A stretch of 64,000 nucleotides of DNA, from the NCBI RefSeq assembly GCF_002776525.5, contig NC_045436.1, forward strand, positions 98,471,057-98,535,056, written 5' to 3'. The notes under the pieces are model-generated. The model saw only the letters and a list, made by a program, of their open reading frames with translations, did no database searches and had not been told where the DNA came from. The DNA comes from Piliocolobus tephrosceles (lineage: Eukaryota > Chordata > Mammalia > Primates > Cercopithecidae). Every line of letters starts with the position of its first letter. Position 1 is the first letter of the stretch. Below are positions 10,640-23,014 of the stretch, piece by piece. Made by a program: the position numbers and the translations under genes.

Positions 10640-11265
10640 GGGAGCGCGTTCATTCATTCTTCTATCAACAGGTTGCAGTTTCAGCTCTTCATTCATTACG
10701 TATTACTTAAATAACTAATAGTTCAGGTACTGCACTACCGTTAGATACAGGAAAGTACCCGATCTGGACCTAGAGGAAATTACCGTTTAATGGCGAATCT
10801 GGCACGTGTACACGCACATTTGATGATGTATCCGTGCAATGCACTACAGAGGAAGGAACGCCCAAAGCAGCCTGGCAACGTGTAACACGGGAGGAGTGGG
10901 GGGTGGGGGAGATGTCCCAAAGGAAAAGTTTGGGAAGTGGGGTTTCCATTGATACTGGGGTTGTTAGCGTTCTGTATACTCCTTCGTCCGCATATTCCTT
11001 GTTTGTGAAGTAGGATGGCTGATCCCAGCCCCAAACAGGAATCTCTGCCTGTAAAAGCACCCAGCGTTTAGCTCACCGTCCTGAGAGGAACCGCTCAGAA
11101 ATAAAGGCAACCTATATGAGATCTGGAGCTTACCTATTTCACCCTAAAATCAGGACCATCTGGCTGGTTTCCCATCATCTTTCACTGCTAAATAGAAAGA
11201 CATTCAGCCACCCCCGGGTTTGGTATAGCTACCACTTTGCTCAAACTTACCAAGTAAAAACCAGC
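10640..11265. other. Unique sequence upstream of the SEC24D promoter
   Basis: AT-balanced sequence with few repeats and no recognised exon. Short open frames on both strands have no recognisable product. Confidence 0.4.
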
Positions 11266-11278
11266 CCGGTGTTGTTTT

Positions 11279-11593
11279 TTTTGTTGTTGTTTTTTTTGTT
11301 TGTTTGTTTGTTTTTTTGAGACGAAGTCTTGCTCTGTCGCCCAGGCTGGGGTGCAGTGGCCGGATCTCAGCTCACTGCAAGCCTCCTGGGTTCACACCAT
11401 TCTCCTGTCTCAGCCTCCCAAGTAGCTGGGACTACAGGCGCCCACCACCTCGCCCTGCTAGTTTTTTGTATTTTAAGTAGAGACGGGGTTTCACCGTGTT
11501 AGCCAGGATGGTCTCCATCTCCTGACCTCGTGATCTGCCCGTCTTGGCCTCCCAAAGTGCTGGGATTACAGGCTTGAGCCACCGCGCCCGGCC
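11279..11593 (-). repeat. Young AluY, Old World monkey type, with 13-bp target duplication
   Basis: The reverse strand carries the cercopithecoid markers (GGCTCAAGCC head, CTAGCAGGGCGAGGTGG, GATCCGGCCACTG). It is flanked by identical ccggtgttgtttt at 11266-11278 and 11594-11606, with the L1-endonuclease-like TTTT/AA site preserved. Confidence 0.95.
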
Positions 11594-11800
11594 CCGGTGT
11601 TGTTTTAAACATGTGCTTTCTTCCAGGCTACAAGAAAGCTACTTGACAAATACCTTTACTGATGAACTGCCTAGGTAAAAGCGTACGTGGGGATGTTGCT
11701 ACTCCTGAAATGCTACTTGAATCGTGCAGGAATTTTAAGTCACTCTAGCCGTAAAAATTTATGGTCCCTTTTTCACACTCTTATAAGTTTTTAAGGCATG

Positions 11801-11955
11801 TGGCAAGGCACAGTGGCTCACACCTGTCACCCCAGCATTTTGGGAGGCCAAGCAGGGAGGATTGCTTGAGGCCAGGAGGCAGTGAGCTATGATCACACCA
11901 CTGCATTCCAGCCTGGGCAACAGAGTGAAACCCTGTCTCAAGAAAAAGAAAAAAA
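11801..11955 (+). repeat. Short AluJ with internal deletion
   Basis: A left-arm start is joined to the right arm (ggcagtgagctatgatcaca), with an A-rich tail. About half of a full Alu is present. Confidence 0.8.
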
Positions 11956-12544
11956 GATTTTAAGGTGAGATATCCTGCCTACATCCAGCTTCAACACTGA
12001 TCAGGTTTGAAAAACCACACTGAAAATTTTCTTTCAAATTGTTTCTTGTATTCTCAATGTGATGAAAATGTTTGGTGGAAGTTTAGGAAGTTTTGGCCAG
12101 TGTTGAAGCAGTACAGCTTGCAAAAGCAGTGAAAGAAGTTGTCATATAACAGCTACATTACAAGGAGCGAGTGAAGCTATGATACAAAGATAGGAGAGAG
12201 TAAAGTCAGAAACAGTCACACCATGTGATGACCTGCTTGACTTGTTACTCCTATAAAACCACTACATTTGAATTGTAAATACTTCCTTACCTCCTGCTCA
12301 GGTACCAAACTTGTCTGAAACCAGGACAATTTGTGGTTTCAATTCTAAAACAGTTTTTAATTCCTAAATGTTAAAGCTGGAAGGGACTTTAGAGATATGA
12401 GTATTCAACTCAATATTTAGTGAGAACTGAATTCAATTTAATCATCTAATAGATTAATAGACAGGTTTATTGAGAAAATTTAAATGACTTACTAGTCATT
12501 TATAGCTAGTTGGAAGTCATCCCTTCCAATTCCAAAGCTCTTTT
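11956..12544 (+). other. Intergenic sequence with an old MIR3-like SINE
   Basis: From about 12363 the 'gctggaagggactttagaga' stretch and downstream 'tagctagttggaagtca' follow MIR3 order, ending at the Alu. The part before 12360 shows nothing recognisable. Confidence 0.45.
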
Positions 12545-12560
12545 CACCTCACTATGCTTT

Positions 12561-12849
12561 TTTTTTTGAGACGGAGTCTCGTTCTGTCACCAGACTGGAG
12601 TGCGGTGGTGCAATCTTGGCTCACTGCAACCTCCACCTCGCGGGTTCAAATGATTCTCCTGCCTCAGCCTCCTGAGTAGCTGGGATTACAGGCGTGCACC
12701 ACCACGCCCGGCTAATTTTTTGTATTTTTTTAATAGAGACAGGGTTTCACCATGTTGGTTAGGCTGATCTTGAACTCCTGACCTCGTGATCTGCCCACCT
12801 CGGCCTCCCAAAGTGCTGGGGTTACAGGCATGAGCCACCGTGCCTGGCC
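12561..12849 (-). repeat. AluS with target duplication
   Basis: Flanked by cacctcactatgcttt (12545-12560) and cacctccctatgcttt (12851-12866), one mismatch in 16. Confidence 0.92.
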
Positions 12850-12866
12850 TCACCTCCCTATGCTTT

Positions 12867-13507
12867 TTACCTTCTGATACTCTGATTTGCTGTTCTCTTT
12901 TAACTGGTTCTGCTTTTTTCTCCTGTGACTGCCTTATATTCAAGTTCTCAAGTAACTATTAACTGACTGCATAGTTCCACCAACAGTTGGAGTTACTTGT
13001 CACAAATCTCTTTTTTAAATGAAATGGGCTTCTGGTTTGCGTCCTGCTTCCCTTGTCCTGTCCCCAAGTGCCCATGCCTTAGGTGACGAACTCCTAACCT
13101 TGTTCCTGTGATTGGGTCTCTGGCCTTCACCAGCCATGAGGGTTGACGTGGAGTCTCAGTCTTCCTTGATCTGACCCATCCTGTTGCCACCTGAGCTTAA
13201 CCTCTGATGTTCCATATGTAATTAACTTAGTTTCCCAGGTAACCATATCCTGTTTGAAAGGTGAGGTCACAAGGACCTCACAGTGCCCATGTAGTGGAAT
13301 TCTATATTCTGTGTTCCGACTTTTAAAGGGAAAGAAAGCAGAGAGTCAACTATACATAAGACTATAGAGAGAGAGAAGGAATTTCCTGACAATGCTTAAG
13401 ATTTCTTCTAATTGGCAACCTTTTGAAGGTTATGATGCTCTAAGCATTTATGTAACTTACAAAGTTTGGAGGTTTCTGCTTCCAAAGCTGAAAACAGTTA
13501 GAAGCTT

Positions 13508-13541
<34 letters not shown>

Positions 13542-13786
13542 AGGTGGCCGAATCCTGGACTATTTTAAACACCTGGAAATGGAGTAAATAAGGTCAAGTT
13601 ATATGGGGGTGATGGAAAGGGTACATGGCAAGGTAGGCTGAGTAGCAGCTAATAACAGTAATGAAAGAGTTCAAGTAATACCCAAGGTGCTTCTAGAATT
13701 ACTCTTTTGATATCTCAAATATGTTCTAAGTATGCTACATAACATACAGTTTCAATCACAAGATGGACAGTGAGACATCACACTGC
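12867..13786. other. Intergenic sequence without recognised genes; poly-A tract inside
   Basis: Nothing recognisable apart from a pure run of about 28 A at 13512-13539, which may be a retrotransposed tail or a simple microsatellite. Confidence 0.4.
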
Positions 13787-13950
13787 TAACTCAAACTGAC
13801 TCAGGTTTACATCCTGACACTATCACTTACTACTAGCTGTGCAAGTTTTACTTATTCAACAAATGTTTATTAAGCACCTACTATAAACTGGATACTGTAC
13901 TAAGAACTGTGAATACAGAGTCAGATGAGAGACTGCCCTGGCTGTGAGAA
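13787..13950 (+). repeat. MIR fragment followed by L2 3' fragment
   Basis: 'cacttactactagctgtgc' is a MIR core. 'caacaaatgtttattaagca' with 'cctactataaactggata' is the L2 3' end. Confidence 0.65.
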
Positions 13951-13972
13951 GCTCATGGAATAGTGCAACGAT

Positions 13973-14296
13973 CAGCCAGTGGCAGCCTGTACACTATATT
14001 TGGCCCACCCACCTGTTTTTGTACAGCCTTCGAGCTAAGAATGGCATTTTTAGTTTTACATAGTTGAAGTTTTTTTAATATTTTGTGACACATGAAAATT
14101 ATGTGAAATTCAAATTTCAGTGGCCATAAATGAGTTCTCTTGGAACACAGCCATGCTTTTCTATTATCATATATTCTGTGGTTGTTTTTGTACTGTAAAT
14201 GTTAGAGTTAAGCAGTTATGACAGAGATCACAAGGCCTGCAAAACCTAAAATACATACTATCTGGCCATTTACAGAAAAAAGTTTGCTGCCCCCTG
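13973..14296 (+). mobile_element. Non-autonomous hAT-like DNA transposon fossil
   Basis: Shows 'atatttggcccaccca', 'ggaacacagccatgc', 'tactatctggccatttacag' and a 'tgctgccccctg' end, the signature of a common ancient DNA repeat. A second copy in reverse orientation is at 50797-50992. No clean target duplication is visible. Confidence 0.6.
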
Positions 14297-14299
14297 GTC

Positions 14300-15200
14300 T
14301 GGCAGGATGTACAATTATAATATAGGTCATTTTCATTCTATGAGGAGACACAGGTTGCCATGAGAACATGTAAGAAGGGACACTTAACCCAGATTTGGAA
14401 AGTGAGTGACATCTCCCTGGTGGAGGTGGCACCTGAGCTGAGGACCTGAGGACAGTAATAAGGCCAAAAAAAAAAAAAAAAAAAAGGGTGAAGAGCAGCA
14501 GAGAATAGCTTGAGTAAGTTAAGGAAGATGAGAAACATAGGGCATTTAGAGGTGCTAAAATTCCCGTACAGCTTGGAAATGGGTTTCTAAAGGAAATGAG
14601 ATTAAGCAGGTAGGCTAGGTAGCTCATGGATCCCTCAAAGGCACTGGAAAGGGAATGAAACAATTTAAGCATGGGAATGACACAGTGGATTATTATTATT
14701 ATTTTTCTTTCCAGAAAGATCAGTCTGGAGTTAGTGAAAGAATGGAAGAGAGGAAAAGGCAAGACTGGTGGGGTAAAGAAGAATTAGGACACCATCAGCA
14801 ATAATCCAGATGAGAATATGGTGGCCTAAACAAAGGTAGTGGAGATGTGAGTGGAGAGGACAGACAGGTGGGAAAGAGGTTTATAAGGTGCATCAGTGGA
14901 ACTGGGTACAGAAATCGGGAAAGTGAGGCAGAATACAGACAGACACTCAGATTTTTGATCTGGGAGAATTAGTGGATGAATGGTAGAGCTATGTAAGTGA
15001 TTAGGGAAACAAAAATAAGAGCGATATGGGGAGGGGATGGATTCAGTTTTGGAGAAGTTCGTTTTGAGCTATCTGTGGTACATCTACGTGGAGGTGTCCA
15101 GTCACCTGTCAGATACGTGTGTCTGCAGCTAGGAGATAAATCTGAACTGGAGACAATAGAAGGCAGCCAGCAATGAAAATTTGAAAATCAATCTGGCAGG
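14300..15200 (-). repeat. L2-type LINE coding-region remnant
   Basis: Stretches such as 'gaggtgtccagtcacctgtc' and 'ctaggagataaatctgaact' match, in reverse, the same L2 reverse-transcriptase region as at 5.6-6.6 kb. A run of 20 A lies at 14466-14485. The 184-codon minus frame here spans different repeat types and is not a gene. Confidence 0.45.
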
Positions 15201-15214
15201 CAAGAGATCAATCA

Positions 15215-15420
15215 GGCTCTGCAGTCAGACTAAGTCATGACTTCTGGTTCTGTTTGTTACAAGCTGCGTGTACCCTCCCTAAAACTTAGTATCTTTATCT
15301 TTAAAAAATTGAAGGAATAATAATAATAATCTCAAAGTCGTTGTGGGGATTAAGTGAGATAATACAAGTAAATCACTCAGTACAATGTTTGGCACATAGC
15401 AACTGATCAATAATGTTACC
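15215..15420 (+). repeat. MIR
   Basis: 'tgtggggattaagtgagata' and 'ggcacatagcaactgatca' are the MIR 3' half. The 5' half is diverged. Confidence 0.65.
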
Positions 15421-15689
15421 ATTGTGGCATCATCATCCCAATCATTATTAATAACATGTAAGTGACAATTGAAGCCACATGAGTAAAGCCAAAGGATGAA
15501 ACGCCTGGGAACCCTAGAATAGATGCATGTTCTAAGTTTACTAAACCTTGGTTTACTCATTGTAAATTAGGAATATTACATTTCTCTCATTGTCATGGAG
15601 TAAAACAAGTAAAAGTAGACCCCGGGTAAAAAGCACTGGGAATGCTGAGCTGGTGATCAGTAGTGTTATATGGCGTAGGTAGGCAGGGC

Positions 15690-16159
15690 TCTTGGGACCA
15701 GGAAGTAGTGCCACTCAGCTCTCCTTTCAATATAACCTGCTCGGAGGAATGTAAGTGACTGACAACCTTCAGCTACTATCCCTTTGGAGCTGCTAAGGCA
15801 CTTAGCACAAAGCCACTGTCTCAGCAGCCCCTAGCCAATGACTGCACTTGGTGGAGTTAATGAAGTCAGCATTTTTGCCTAACAGGGGACAGACACCCCT
15901 AGAGGGAAATCTTTTCTCTGGGGTTCCCTTTGCCCTGGCCAAGACTTTCTCAGAGCTGCACTGCAATCTGAGATTCATCCTACCTCGTCCCCCTTCCTGC
16001 CCTCTCTTTGTCACGGGTGTCAGATCTGCATGCACCAGAAGGCTTTCTCTCCTCCTCTTGGTCCCTAGCTCATCTGTTCTTATAGGTGTTTCTCCCAATA
16101 AATCTCTTACATATCTCGTTCCATGTTGTTGTGCGCTTTTCATCTGACCTAGCCTGACA
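15690..16159 (+). mobile_element. Probable ERVL-type solo LTR
   Basis: 'aataaatctcttac' near the 3' end (polyadenylation signal 16097-16102) and an end at ...CTGACA resemble ERVL/MLT2-like LTRs. Upstream 'ctttcaatataacctgctcg' is LTR-like. The left edge is a guess and no target duplication was identified. Confidence 0.5.
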
Positions 16160-16164
16160 GCCTC

Positions 16165-16420
16165 GTCGAGAAGGTGAGATTTGAACAAAGCATTGGAGGA
16201 GGTAAAGGAGTTAGCAACACAGATCACCTGGCGTGGGGAAGGGAATTCAGGCAGAAGAGAGAGCCCCCAAAAGTTCCTGTCAGGAAGTAGGTGCTTGGCA
16301 TGTTTCAGGAGTGGAAGGATGCCACACAGATTAGAGAAGAGGAAATGAGGGGAAGGTTGTCAGAGAGGAGGGGCTAGAGGTAAAGGGGTGGGCAGATAGT
16401 ATAGGATCCTTAGGCTATTT
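16165..16420 (-). repeat. L2 3' region fragment
   Basis: 'gatttgaacaaagcattgga' and 'ggaattcaggcagaagagag' read in reverse as the L2 3' region. Confidence 0.45.
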
Positions 16421-18265
16421 TAAAGTTTGGTTTTAATTTGAATGAAAAAGGAGTCCTTATCACTTTCCAATATTTTTTTACTGATATGGGAGGCAGGTGT
16501 TCAGAACAATATTTATTTTTATAGTCTCAGTGAGATTTCAGGCCTCAGAAATGTATTCTCTAATCGTTTGGTTTCACACAGGTTTTCTTGGTCATGGCCA
16601 AGATTTGAGAAGAACAGGGAGTGTTTTGGAGCCTACTGAACTATGAAAGCAGGTGGTAAACTGAATTTTGACTGCTGCGCGACCACAGTTCTGTATTCGT
16701 AGCTCACCCCTCACTCCCACCACATTCCTGGTGACTTGAAAGATTTTCCAGTTGATGAAGTGAGTAAGATGTGATTCAGTGTTTTCATTGCACTGATTTT
16801 CTTGAATGATCTAAGGAGACCTCAGGCAAGCTAGTAGTATTGAACTGAGAAATTAAAAGCCCCTAAGTCACCATAATAATAGAGGTAATAGAGGTAAAAA
16901 TGGTACTAACGATCTAATTGAAGTCAGTGCCTGAATATGTGATCATTAGTAGGAAGAAATGATGTTCCTTCTATTTTTTCCTCAAATCTACTTATGTGAT
17001 TACCTAGAAAAATAATGCAATGCTATATTGTTGCATAAATAAGAAATATCAGAAATTTGGATTTTGGAATATTGTATATGTGGCAGAGACTGGACATTTT
17101 TCTGGAATATCCATTATTCTGAGTTTGTGGCTGGTGTGTGGATGCCTGGCCTCCCCTGTAGCTGGTTGTAGCTTTATGGTTCACAGAGTACAGTGGACAT
17201 AATGTGTGCAACTTCTTTGTCTCATCTTTAAAAGTCGCTTCCTGAGTCTTTCATTTTCTGCAAGCTAGAATGGAGACATGGTAGCAGTAAAGCCAAATTA
17301 ACCCTCCAGGTGAGGATAATCCTCTAGGGTTGATGGCAAGCAATAAGGAACCCTGGTCTCTGGTTGTCTTCATAACCAGGGCCACCTACCCCTCTTGAAC
17401 CCTGTGTCTACCTCTGAGCTGGTACATGAGAGAAAAAGAAACTCTATGGAGTTTGAGCCACTTATTAGCATATTTTAAAAATTAAGTGAGATACTTGTAA
17501 ATTGTACCAGCCAGAGTGAATCTACCACCAGAAACAATCAAATAACACATCATAATCTACTAGAGTAAGAAAAGGACTATGGATAAAACTGAATTAGCCA
17601 CAAAGAGGGGAATACATAGACTGGTGATTTTATTGTTTTAATGGAGCAGTTCAGTAAAAACATACCCTGATGTTTAAGGGTGGAGTTCTCTTTTGAAGAG
17701 AGCTGATGTTCCCATTGTTAATCACAATGGATACTGTTTCACTGGCCAAGAATGAAGGTGACTTTTTGGATTGAGAAAGGAGAGGCTCCCCTTCCTCTTC
17801 CTCCAAGGTCTAAACATTGAGTGTAGACTGAGAGATACTGAGAAGTCTGCAACTGTGCCACTTGAGAGAGTTACATCTCGAGAGTTAATCTCAGCCACAG
17901 GAAGACAGGTCTCAAGCCAGTGCTTGTGTTAGCGGCAGCAGTGAGGCTGGGAGGCCATTTCTGGGCCAGCCCCATTTGTCAGCGCCCTTCAGCCCCACAG
18001 GGGCAGTTCTGAGTTCCATCACCACTAACAAGAGTCAAGAGCAACTCTTTCATCCCGAGGGGCAGGGGTCTCTCTGGTTTTAGACCTGAGGAGTGGAGGA
18101 GATACAGATGGCAGAGCACGGTAGTAAGATCTGGCTAGAGTGGACAAATCTGAGGATTGCACTCAGAAATAGCTATAATTCAGTCCCTGGAGAACCTTCA
18201 GAAATCACTGTGTCACCCTTAAGTGGAGACTGAATTCAGTGAAAAGACAGGAGCTTGTCTCATTA
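16421..18265. other. Intergenic sequence, nothing recognised
   Basis: Mixed-composition sequence with only short open frames, which I do not recognise. No splice-bounded coding exon, RNA gene or clear repeat was seen. Confidence 0.4.
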
Positions 18266-18267
18266 TA

Positions 18268-18322
<55 letters not shown>
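18266..18322. repeat. (TG)n(TA)n compound microsatellite
   Basis: About nine GT units pass directly into about eighteen AT units. Such AT tracts are usually polymorphic and prone to extrusion. Confidence 0.95.
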
Positions 18323-18325
<3 letters not shown>

Positions 18326-18524
18326 TAGCAGATAGTATCATATTGTCTTCTGAGAACACACTTTTTAGATTTCAGTTTTCAAGATTTATTTCCAGGTTGA
18401 AATTGTTCTCATTTAGTGCAATAGAAGAGTCAACATTTGTTCTGGTAACTACTATAAAGAAAAGCTACAAAAGTCAAATCAATATAGTATTGCCGTCAAG
18501 ATAAAAATATTAAGAAAACAGGTT

Positions 18525-19632
18525 AGCATGATAGAAATAGATCCACATACATATAAATTGATTTTTGGCACAGGTGTAGACAGATTTTTCTTGTCTCTTT
18601 AACAAATTGTGCTGGAACAATTAGGTATACACAGGCAAAAAAGAAAAAAAAAAAGAATCTCAATCCCTACCTTGCACCATATAAAAAAATTCATTCAAAA
18701 TAAAGTATAGACCTAAATGAAAAACCTAGAACTTTAAAATCAAGATCACATCACAAAGATTTTCTCCTTTTTCCCTGGACACTTCTAAGTTCCAAGAGGA
18801 TCAAAAGTATATGTCCATAAATAGTCCAGGCATAGGGGCTCATGCCTGTAATCCTAGCACTTTGGGAGGCCGAGGTGGGCGGATCACCTAAGGTCAGAAG
18901 TTGGAGACCAGCCTGGCCAATGTGGTGAAACCCTGTCTCTACTAAAACTACAAAAGGTCAGCCAGCCATGGTGGCGCACACCTGTAATCCCAGCTACTCA
19001 GGAGGCTGAGGCAGGAGAATCACTTGAATCCAAAAGGTGGAGGTTGCAGTGAGCCAATATCGCATATATCACTCTAGCCTAGGCAACAGAGTGAGTGAGA
19101 CTCCATCTCAAAAAAGAAAAAAAAAGTTTATGTTCATAAGTAGATTCATATACAAATGGTTACAACAGCTTTATTTATAATAACCAAAAACTGAAATTAA
19201 CCCTAATGTCTATGGACAGGTGAACAAACAAATTGTGGTATATCCTTACAAAGGAATACTCAGCAATGAAAAAAATGAACTACTGGTACGTGCAGCAAAT
19301 AAATCTCACAATAATGTTGAATGAAAGAAGCCAGACATACAAAGAATATATGATTGTATTTACATAAATTTCAAGAAAATGCAAACTGATCTATAGTGAC
19401 ATAAGGTAGATCAGTAGTTGCATGGAGCATGGAACTGATGTGAGGGCAGAGAGAGGTGGGTGGGGGCACTATAAAGGAGAATGGGATACTTTGAAGTGAT
19501 GGATATGTTCATTATCTAGATTGGTTTTACAGGTGTGTAGATGTATATATACATATATCAAAATGTATCAAATTGTATATTTTAAATATGTATAGTTCAT
19601 TGTATTTTAATAGACTTCAATAAAGCTGTTAA
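18525..19632 (+). mobile_element. L1M-type 3' end, split by an Alu
   Basis: The left piece (18525-18824) has L1 ORF2-like 'caaattgtgctggaacaatt'. The right piece (19144-19632) has the classic old L1 3' end, with 'aaattgtggtatatccttac', 'gaaagaagccagacatac' and 'caaattgtatattttaaata'. It is 5' truncated. Confidence 0.8.
18825..19124 (+). repeat. AluS inserted in the L1M
   Basis: Full Alu flanked by imperfect duplicates agtatatgtccataaatag and agtttatgttcataagtag. Confidence 0.88.
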
Positions 19633-19762
19633 CATTTTTTCATTGAATTTATGATTTTTTCTAGAGGCTTGATGTGTTTGTGATATTAAGATTTCTGGAC
19701 CCAGAACATAACCTGTTTTTTTGTTTTGTTTTGTTTTTTGCCTTTGGGCCCTTCAATAAGTT

Positions 19763-19765
<3 letters not shown>

Positions 19766-19801
<36 letters not shown>

Positions 19802-20081
19802 AGACTGAGTCTCGCTCTGTCGCCCAGGCTGGAGTGCAGTGGCGGGATCTCCACTCACTGCAAGCTCCGCCCCCTGGGTTCACGCCGTTCTTCTGTCTCA
19901 GCCTCCCCTGTAGCTGGAACTACAGGCGCCCGCCACTGCGCCTGGCTAATTTTTCGTATTTTTAGTAGAGACAGGGTTTCACAGTGCTAGCCAGGATGGT
20001 CTCAATTTCCTGACCTCGTGATCCGCCCGTCTCAGCCTCCCAAAGTGCTGGGATAACAGGCGTGAGCGACCGCGCCCGGCC
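19766..20081 (-). repeat. AluY
   Basis: Full Alu in reverse with a T tract of about 35. It carries CATTTT-type AluY features but lacks the monkey-specific middle. Confidence 0.9.
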
Positions 20082-21400
20082 GTGTTTTTGTTTTTTAATG
20101 TATAGATCCTGTATTTTTTAACCTATTTTTTTACTGTTTTATGTGAATTTGCTTTTTTCCATTTCTATTTCTAGTGTTTGTTACCAGTAAAGAAATTTCT
20201 AAATATATATGAGTGATCAAATTATCAAATTATCTTTCTCATATTATTATTACTTTAAAATTGCAATTTTGGGGTTTTCTAGATATGCAGCAACCTCATC
20301 AGCATTTTTTTCTTATTGCACTTGCAAGAAACTCCAAAATAATATTGATAAATAATATTGATTAATAAACTTGCTGCTAAACATTTCTCTCTGGTTGTGC
20401 TTTTAAAGGAAATGACTTTAGCATATGCATTTAGAATAATATTTTAATGTATCAGCCCTACTGTGCCATGATATCTGATTAAACACAATTTCTGGGTTTG
20501 TTTGTGATTGTCTTTGGAAGAGAATAGCATTTGAATTGATGGAATGAGTAAAGCAGATATCCTTCCCCAATGTGGGTGGGCCTCATCCAATCAGTTGAGA
20601 GCCTGAATAGAACAAAAAGGTAGAGGAAAGTTGAATTCTCTCTCTAGCTGACTACTGAGCTGAAACATTAATCTGCCATCCGCACTTTTGTTCCCAGTAG
20701 AACCCTGACTAGTGTAAGTAGAGGGCATGACAAATACAGAAACACCCGTTCTGGCTTGCTTGCTTTCCTTTAGCAGAGAGTAGAAAACTAAAACTACATT
20801 TTCCAGAATTCCTTGCATTAAGGATTTTAAAACTTCACTGATTTTTTTCTGTATTTTCCAAATTTTCTACAATTAACCCATAATTCACTTACTCAGGTAC
20901 ATATTGCTGGTAAGTGGCCAGGCCAAGTACACCCAACCAGATTTGTTGACCCCTTAATCCCTAAACTATTGCAACGCTCCAATGAGAGTGTTGGCTTCGC
21001 ACTGGATTTATTTCCATATTGCAACTGCATTGAATTTCTAAATTTTATTTGCATCATCTATTTTATCTGGAAATTCTGGTGAAGAGAGCAGCCCAGCACA
21101 TATGCTGGTTCTTGTCTTTTGGTGAACTTATGTACGTGCCCTTGGGTTTGCTACTTTTAGCCCTATTTACTTATGAGAAATACTACATGTTGCTATTACT
21201 GTGATCTCTTTTGTTCCTGTCTGTTATGAAGCAAGCTACTCATTTATTGAGGGGAGTAATTTCAATATTTCAGAAGCTGATTTTGCCCCTCCCTACTCTT
21301 ACTCTTTTAGGTGTGCCTCTTTACCAGGTGCTAATGCACCATGCAAGAGTGGCTGTCTACTTAACATTACCTAGAATTCACAGGATAATCAAGTGTCAGA
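20082..21400. other. Intergenic sequence; possible old repeat at 20540-20720
   Basis: 'aatgtgggtgggcctcatcc' followed by 'aatcagttgagagcctgaat' is a dispersed mammalian repeat motif I cannot name. The rest shows nothing recognisable. Confidence 0.35.
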
Positions 21401-21880
21401 GCTGTAGCCTCAAAGATCATTCTAGCCCAATACTTTCTTTTTTTTTTTTTTTTTTTTTTTTTGAGACGGAGTCTCGCTCTGTTGCCGGGGCTGGAGTGCA
21501 GTGGCCGGATCTCAGCTCACTGCAAGCTCCGCCTTTCCGGTTTACGCCATTCTCCTGCCTCCGCCTCCTGAGTAGCTGGGACTACAGGCGCCCGCCACCT
21601 CGCCCGGCTAGATTTTTGTATTTTTTAGTAGAGACGGGGTTTCACCGTGTTAGCCAGGACGGTCTCGATCTCCTGACCTCGTGATCCGCCCATCTCGGCC
21701 TCCCAAAGTGCTGGGATTACAGGCTTGAGCCACCGCGCCCGGCCTAGCCCAATACTTTCATTCCCCAGATAGGCAAGCTGAGGTTCAGAAAGTCAGGCTC
21801 ATAGTGCCATGAATTTTGGAAGAGCTGGGACTAGAACCTAAATCTCAATTTGCACTCCAGTGTCTTTTTTATGATTCTAA
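21390..21880 (+). repeat. MIR3-like SINE split by an Alu
   Basis: The left part ends at 21437 and the right part resumes at 21760 with 'gataggcaagctgaggttca' and 'agctgggactagaacc', MIR3 order. Confidence 0.55.
21438..21744 (-). repeat. Young AluY, Old World monkey type, perfect 15-bp target duplication
   Basis: Cercopithecoid markers are present (GGCTCAAGCC head, CTAGCCGGGCGAGGTGG, GATCCGGCCACTG). Identical tagcccaatactttc lies at 21423-21437 and 21745-21759. Confidence 0.96.
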
Positions 21881-22021
21881 ACCTTCTCCACATTTCCTGT
21901 ACTTTACTTTCATTCAAAAGCCTCTTTTAAGAGTTTAATTTCAAATTATAACTGCAACTGCATGTTAAGCGGATACTTTGAAACCAACTTTAAAAAACAG
22001 AATAAGCTTCTTAAAAAATTA

Positions 22022-22140
22022 TACACACACACACACACACACACACATAAATGCCCCCACCTCCACCCATGCACACGGACACACACAGACATAACTCAGG
22101 GAGGGGAGGGGAGAGAAGGGAAGGGAAAGGAAGGGAAAGT
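22022..22140. repeat. (CA)n microsatellite followed by a purine-rich GGGA/GGAAA tract
   Basis: A pure CA run at 22022-22048, CA-rich sequence to 22095, then a G/A-only tract at 22101-22140. Confidence 0.9.
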
Positions 22141-22699
22141 CTTCCATTTATGGCTTGCTTTACCCAACACTGTACAGTCCTTGATAACCTGAGGATTTGG
22201 CTCTCAGCTTCTGCCTTTCTAGGCTCTATGCCTTCTTTCTGTGGCTGGGATCCACTGTTTCTAAGTAATCCAAAAGAAGGTGCAAAACTGCTTTTGTAGC
22301 CTGATGCTTTAACTATAAAAGCCAGTTCTTCTGCCTCCAGATTTCAGCTTTAATATCTCATCTTTGCATAAAGCAGGAACAAAGTGTCTCTGAGTGGGGA
22401 GTAGAAGTTGGAAAACCAAACTGTTCTCCTTAGATAGGATGATTTTACCATTTACACCTTCAGAGAGGCGAGACAGCCTCCTTCCTCCTGTTCCTGAGGC
22501 TGAGAGCTATCTTTCCTATTTAAATGTATCTAATACCTTTTCGTCTACTCTCCCTACCATACTTTCGAACCATTTGTTACTCCCACTAAACTGACCACAC
22601 AGCTTACAATAAAACAATATTTTAAACAGAAAAATAAATGGAAAAAAATCTAGTTTATTGAAGATCTCATCACTCCTACATAAAACTTTGCTTCAATAA
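22141..22699. other. Intergenic sequence, nothing recognised
   Basis: No repeat, RNA gene or exon was recognised. Confidence 0.4.
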
Positions 22700-22707
22700 G
22701 TTTGTTC

Positions 22708-23014
22708 GTTTGTTTTTTGAGACAGGTCTTACTCTATTGCCCAGGCTGGAGTGCAGTGGGGAGATCATGGCTCACTGTAGCTTCAAACTCCCAGGCTCAA
22801 GCTGTTCTCTCACCTCAGTCTCCCAAGCAGATGGGACCACAGGTGCACAACACCATGCCTGGCTAATTTTTATTTTTATTTTTATTTTTATTTGTAGAGA
22901 CGAGGGTCCCACTATGTTGCCCAGGCTGGTCTCAAACTCCTGGGCTCAAATAATCCTCCTGTGTCAGTCTCCCAAAATGCTGGAATTACAGGCATGAACC
23001 ACCACACCCAGACT
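22708..23014 (-). repeat. AluJ with (ATTTT)n expansion in its linker
   Basis: Old Alu in reverse. The mid-element A-rich linker has expanded to about five ATTTT units (22867-22894). Confidence 0.88.

Noticed and set aside
9955..10714. Plus-strand frames of 225 and 216 codons over the CpG island as protein genes
   Set aside because: Two overlapping frames are open at once, both rich in Ala/Pro/Arg/Leu from CpG bias, with no recognisable domain, and they lie antisense to a known first exon.
14208..14762. 184-codon minus-strand frame
   Set aside because: It crosses a hAT fossil, a poly-A run and an L2 remnant; the translation is low-complexity (poly-Phe) and matches nothing I know.
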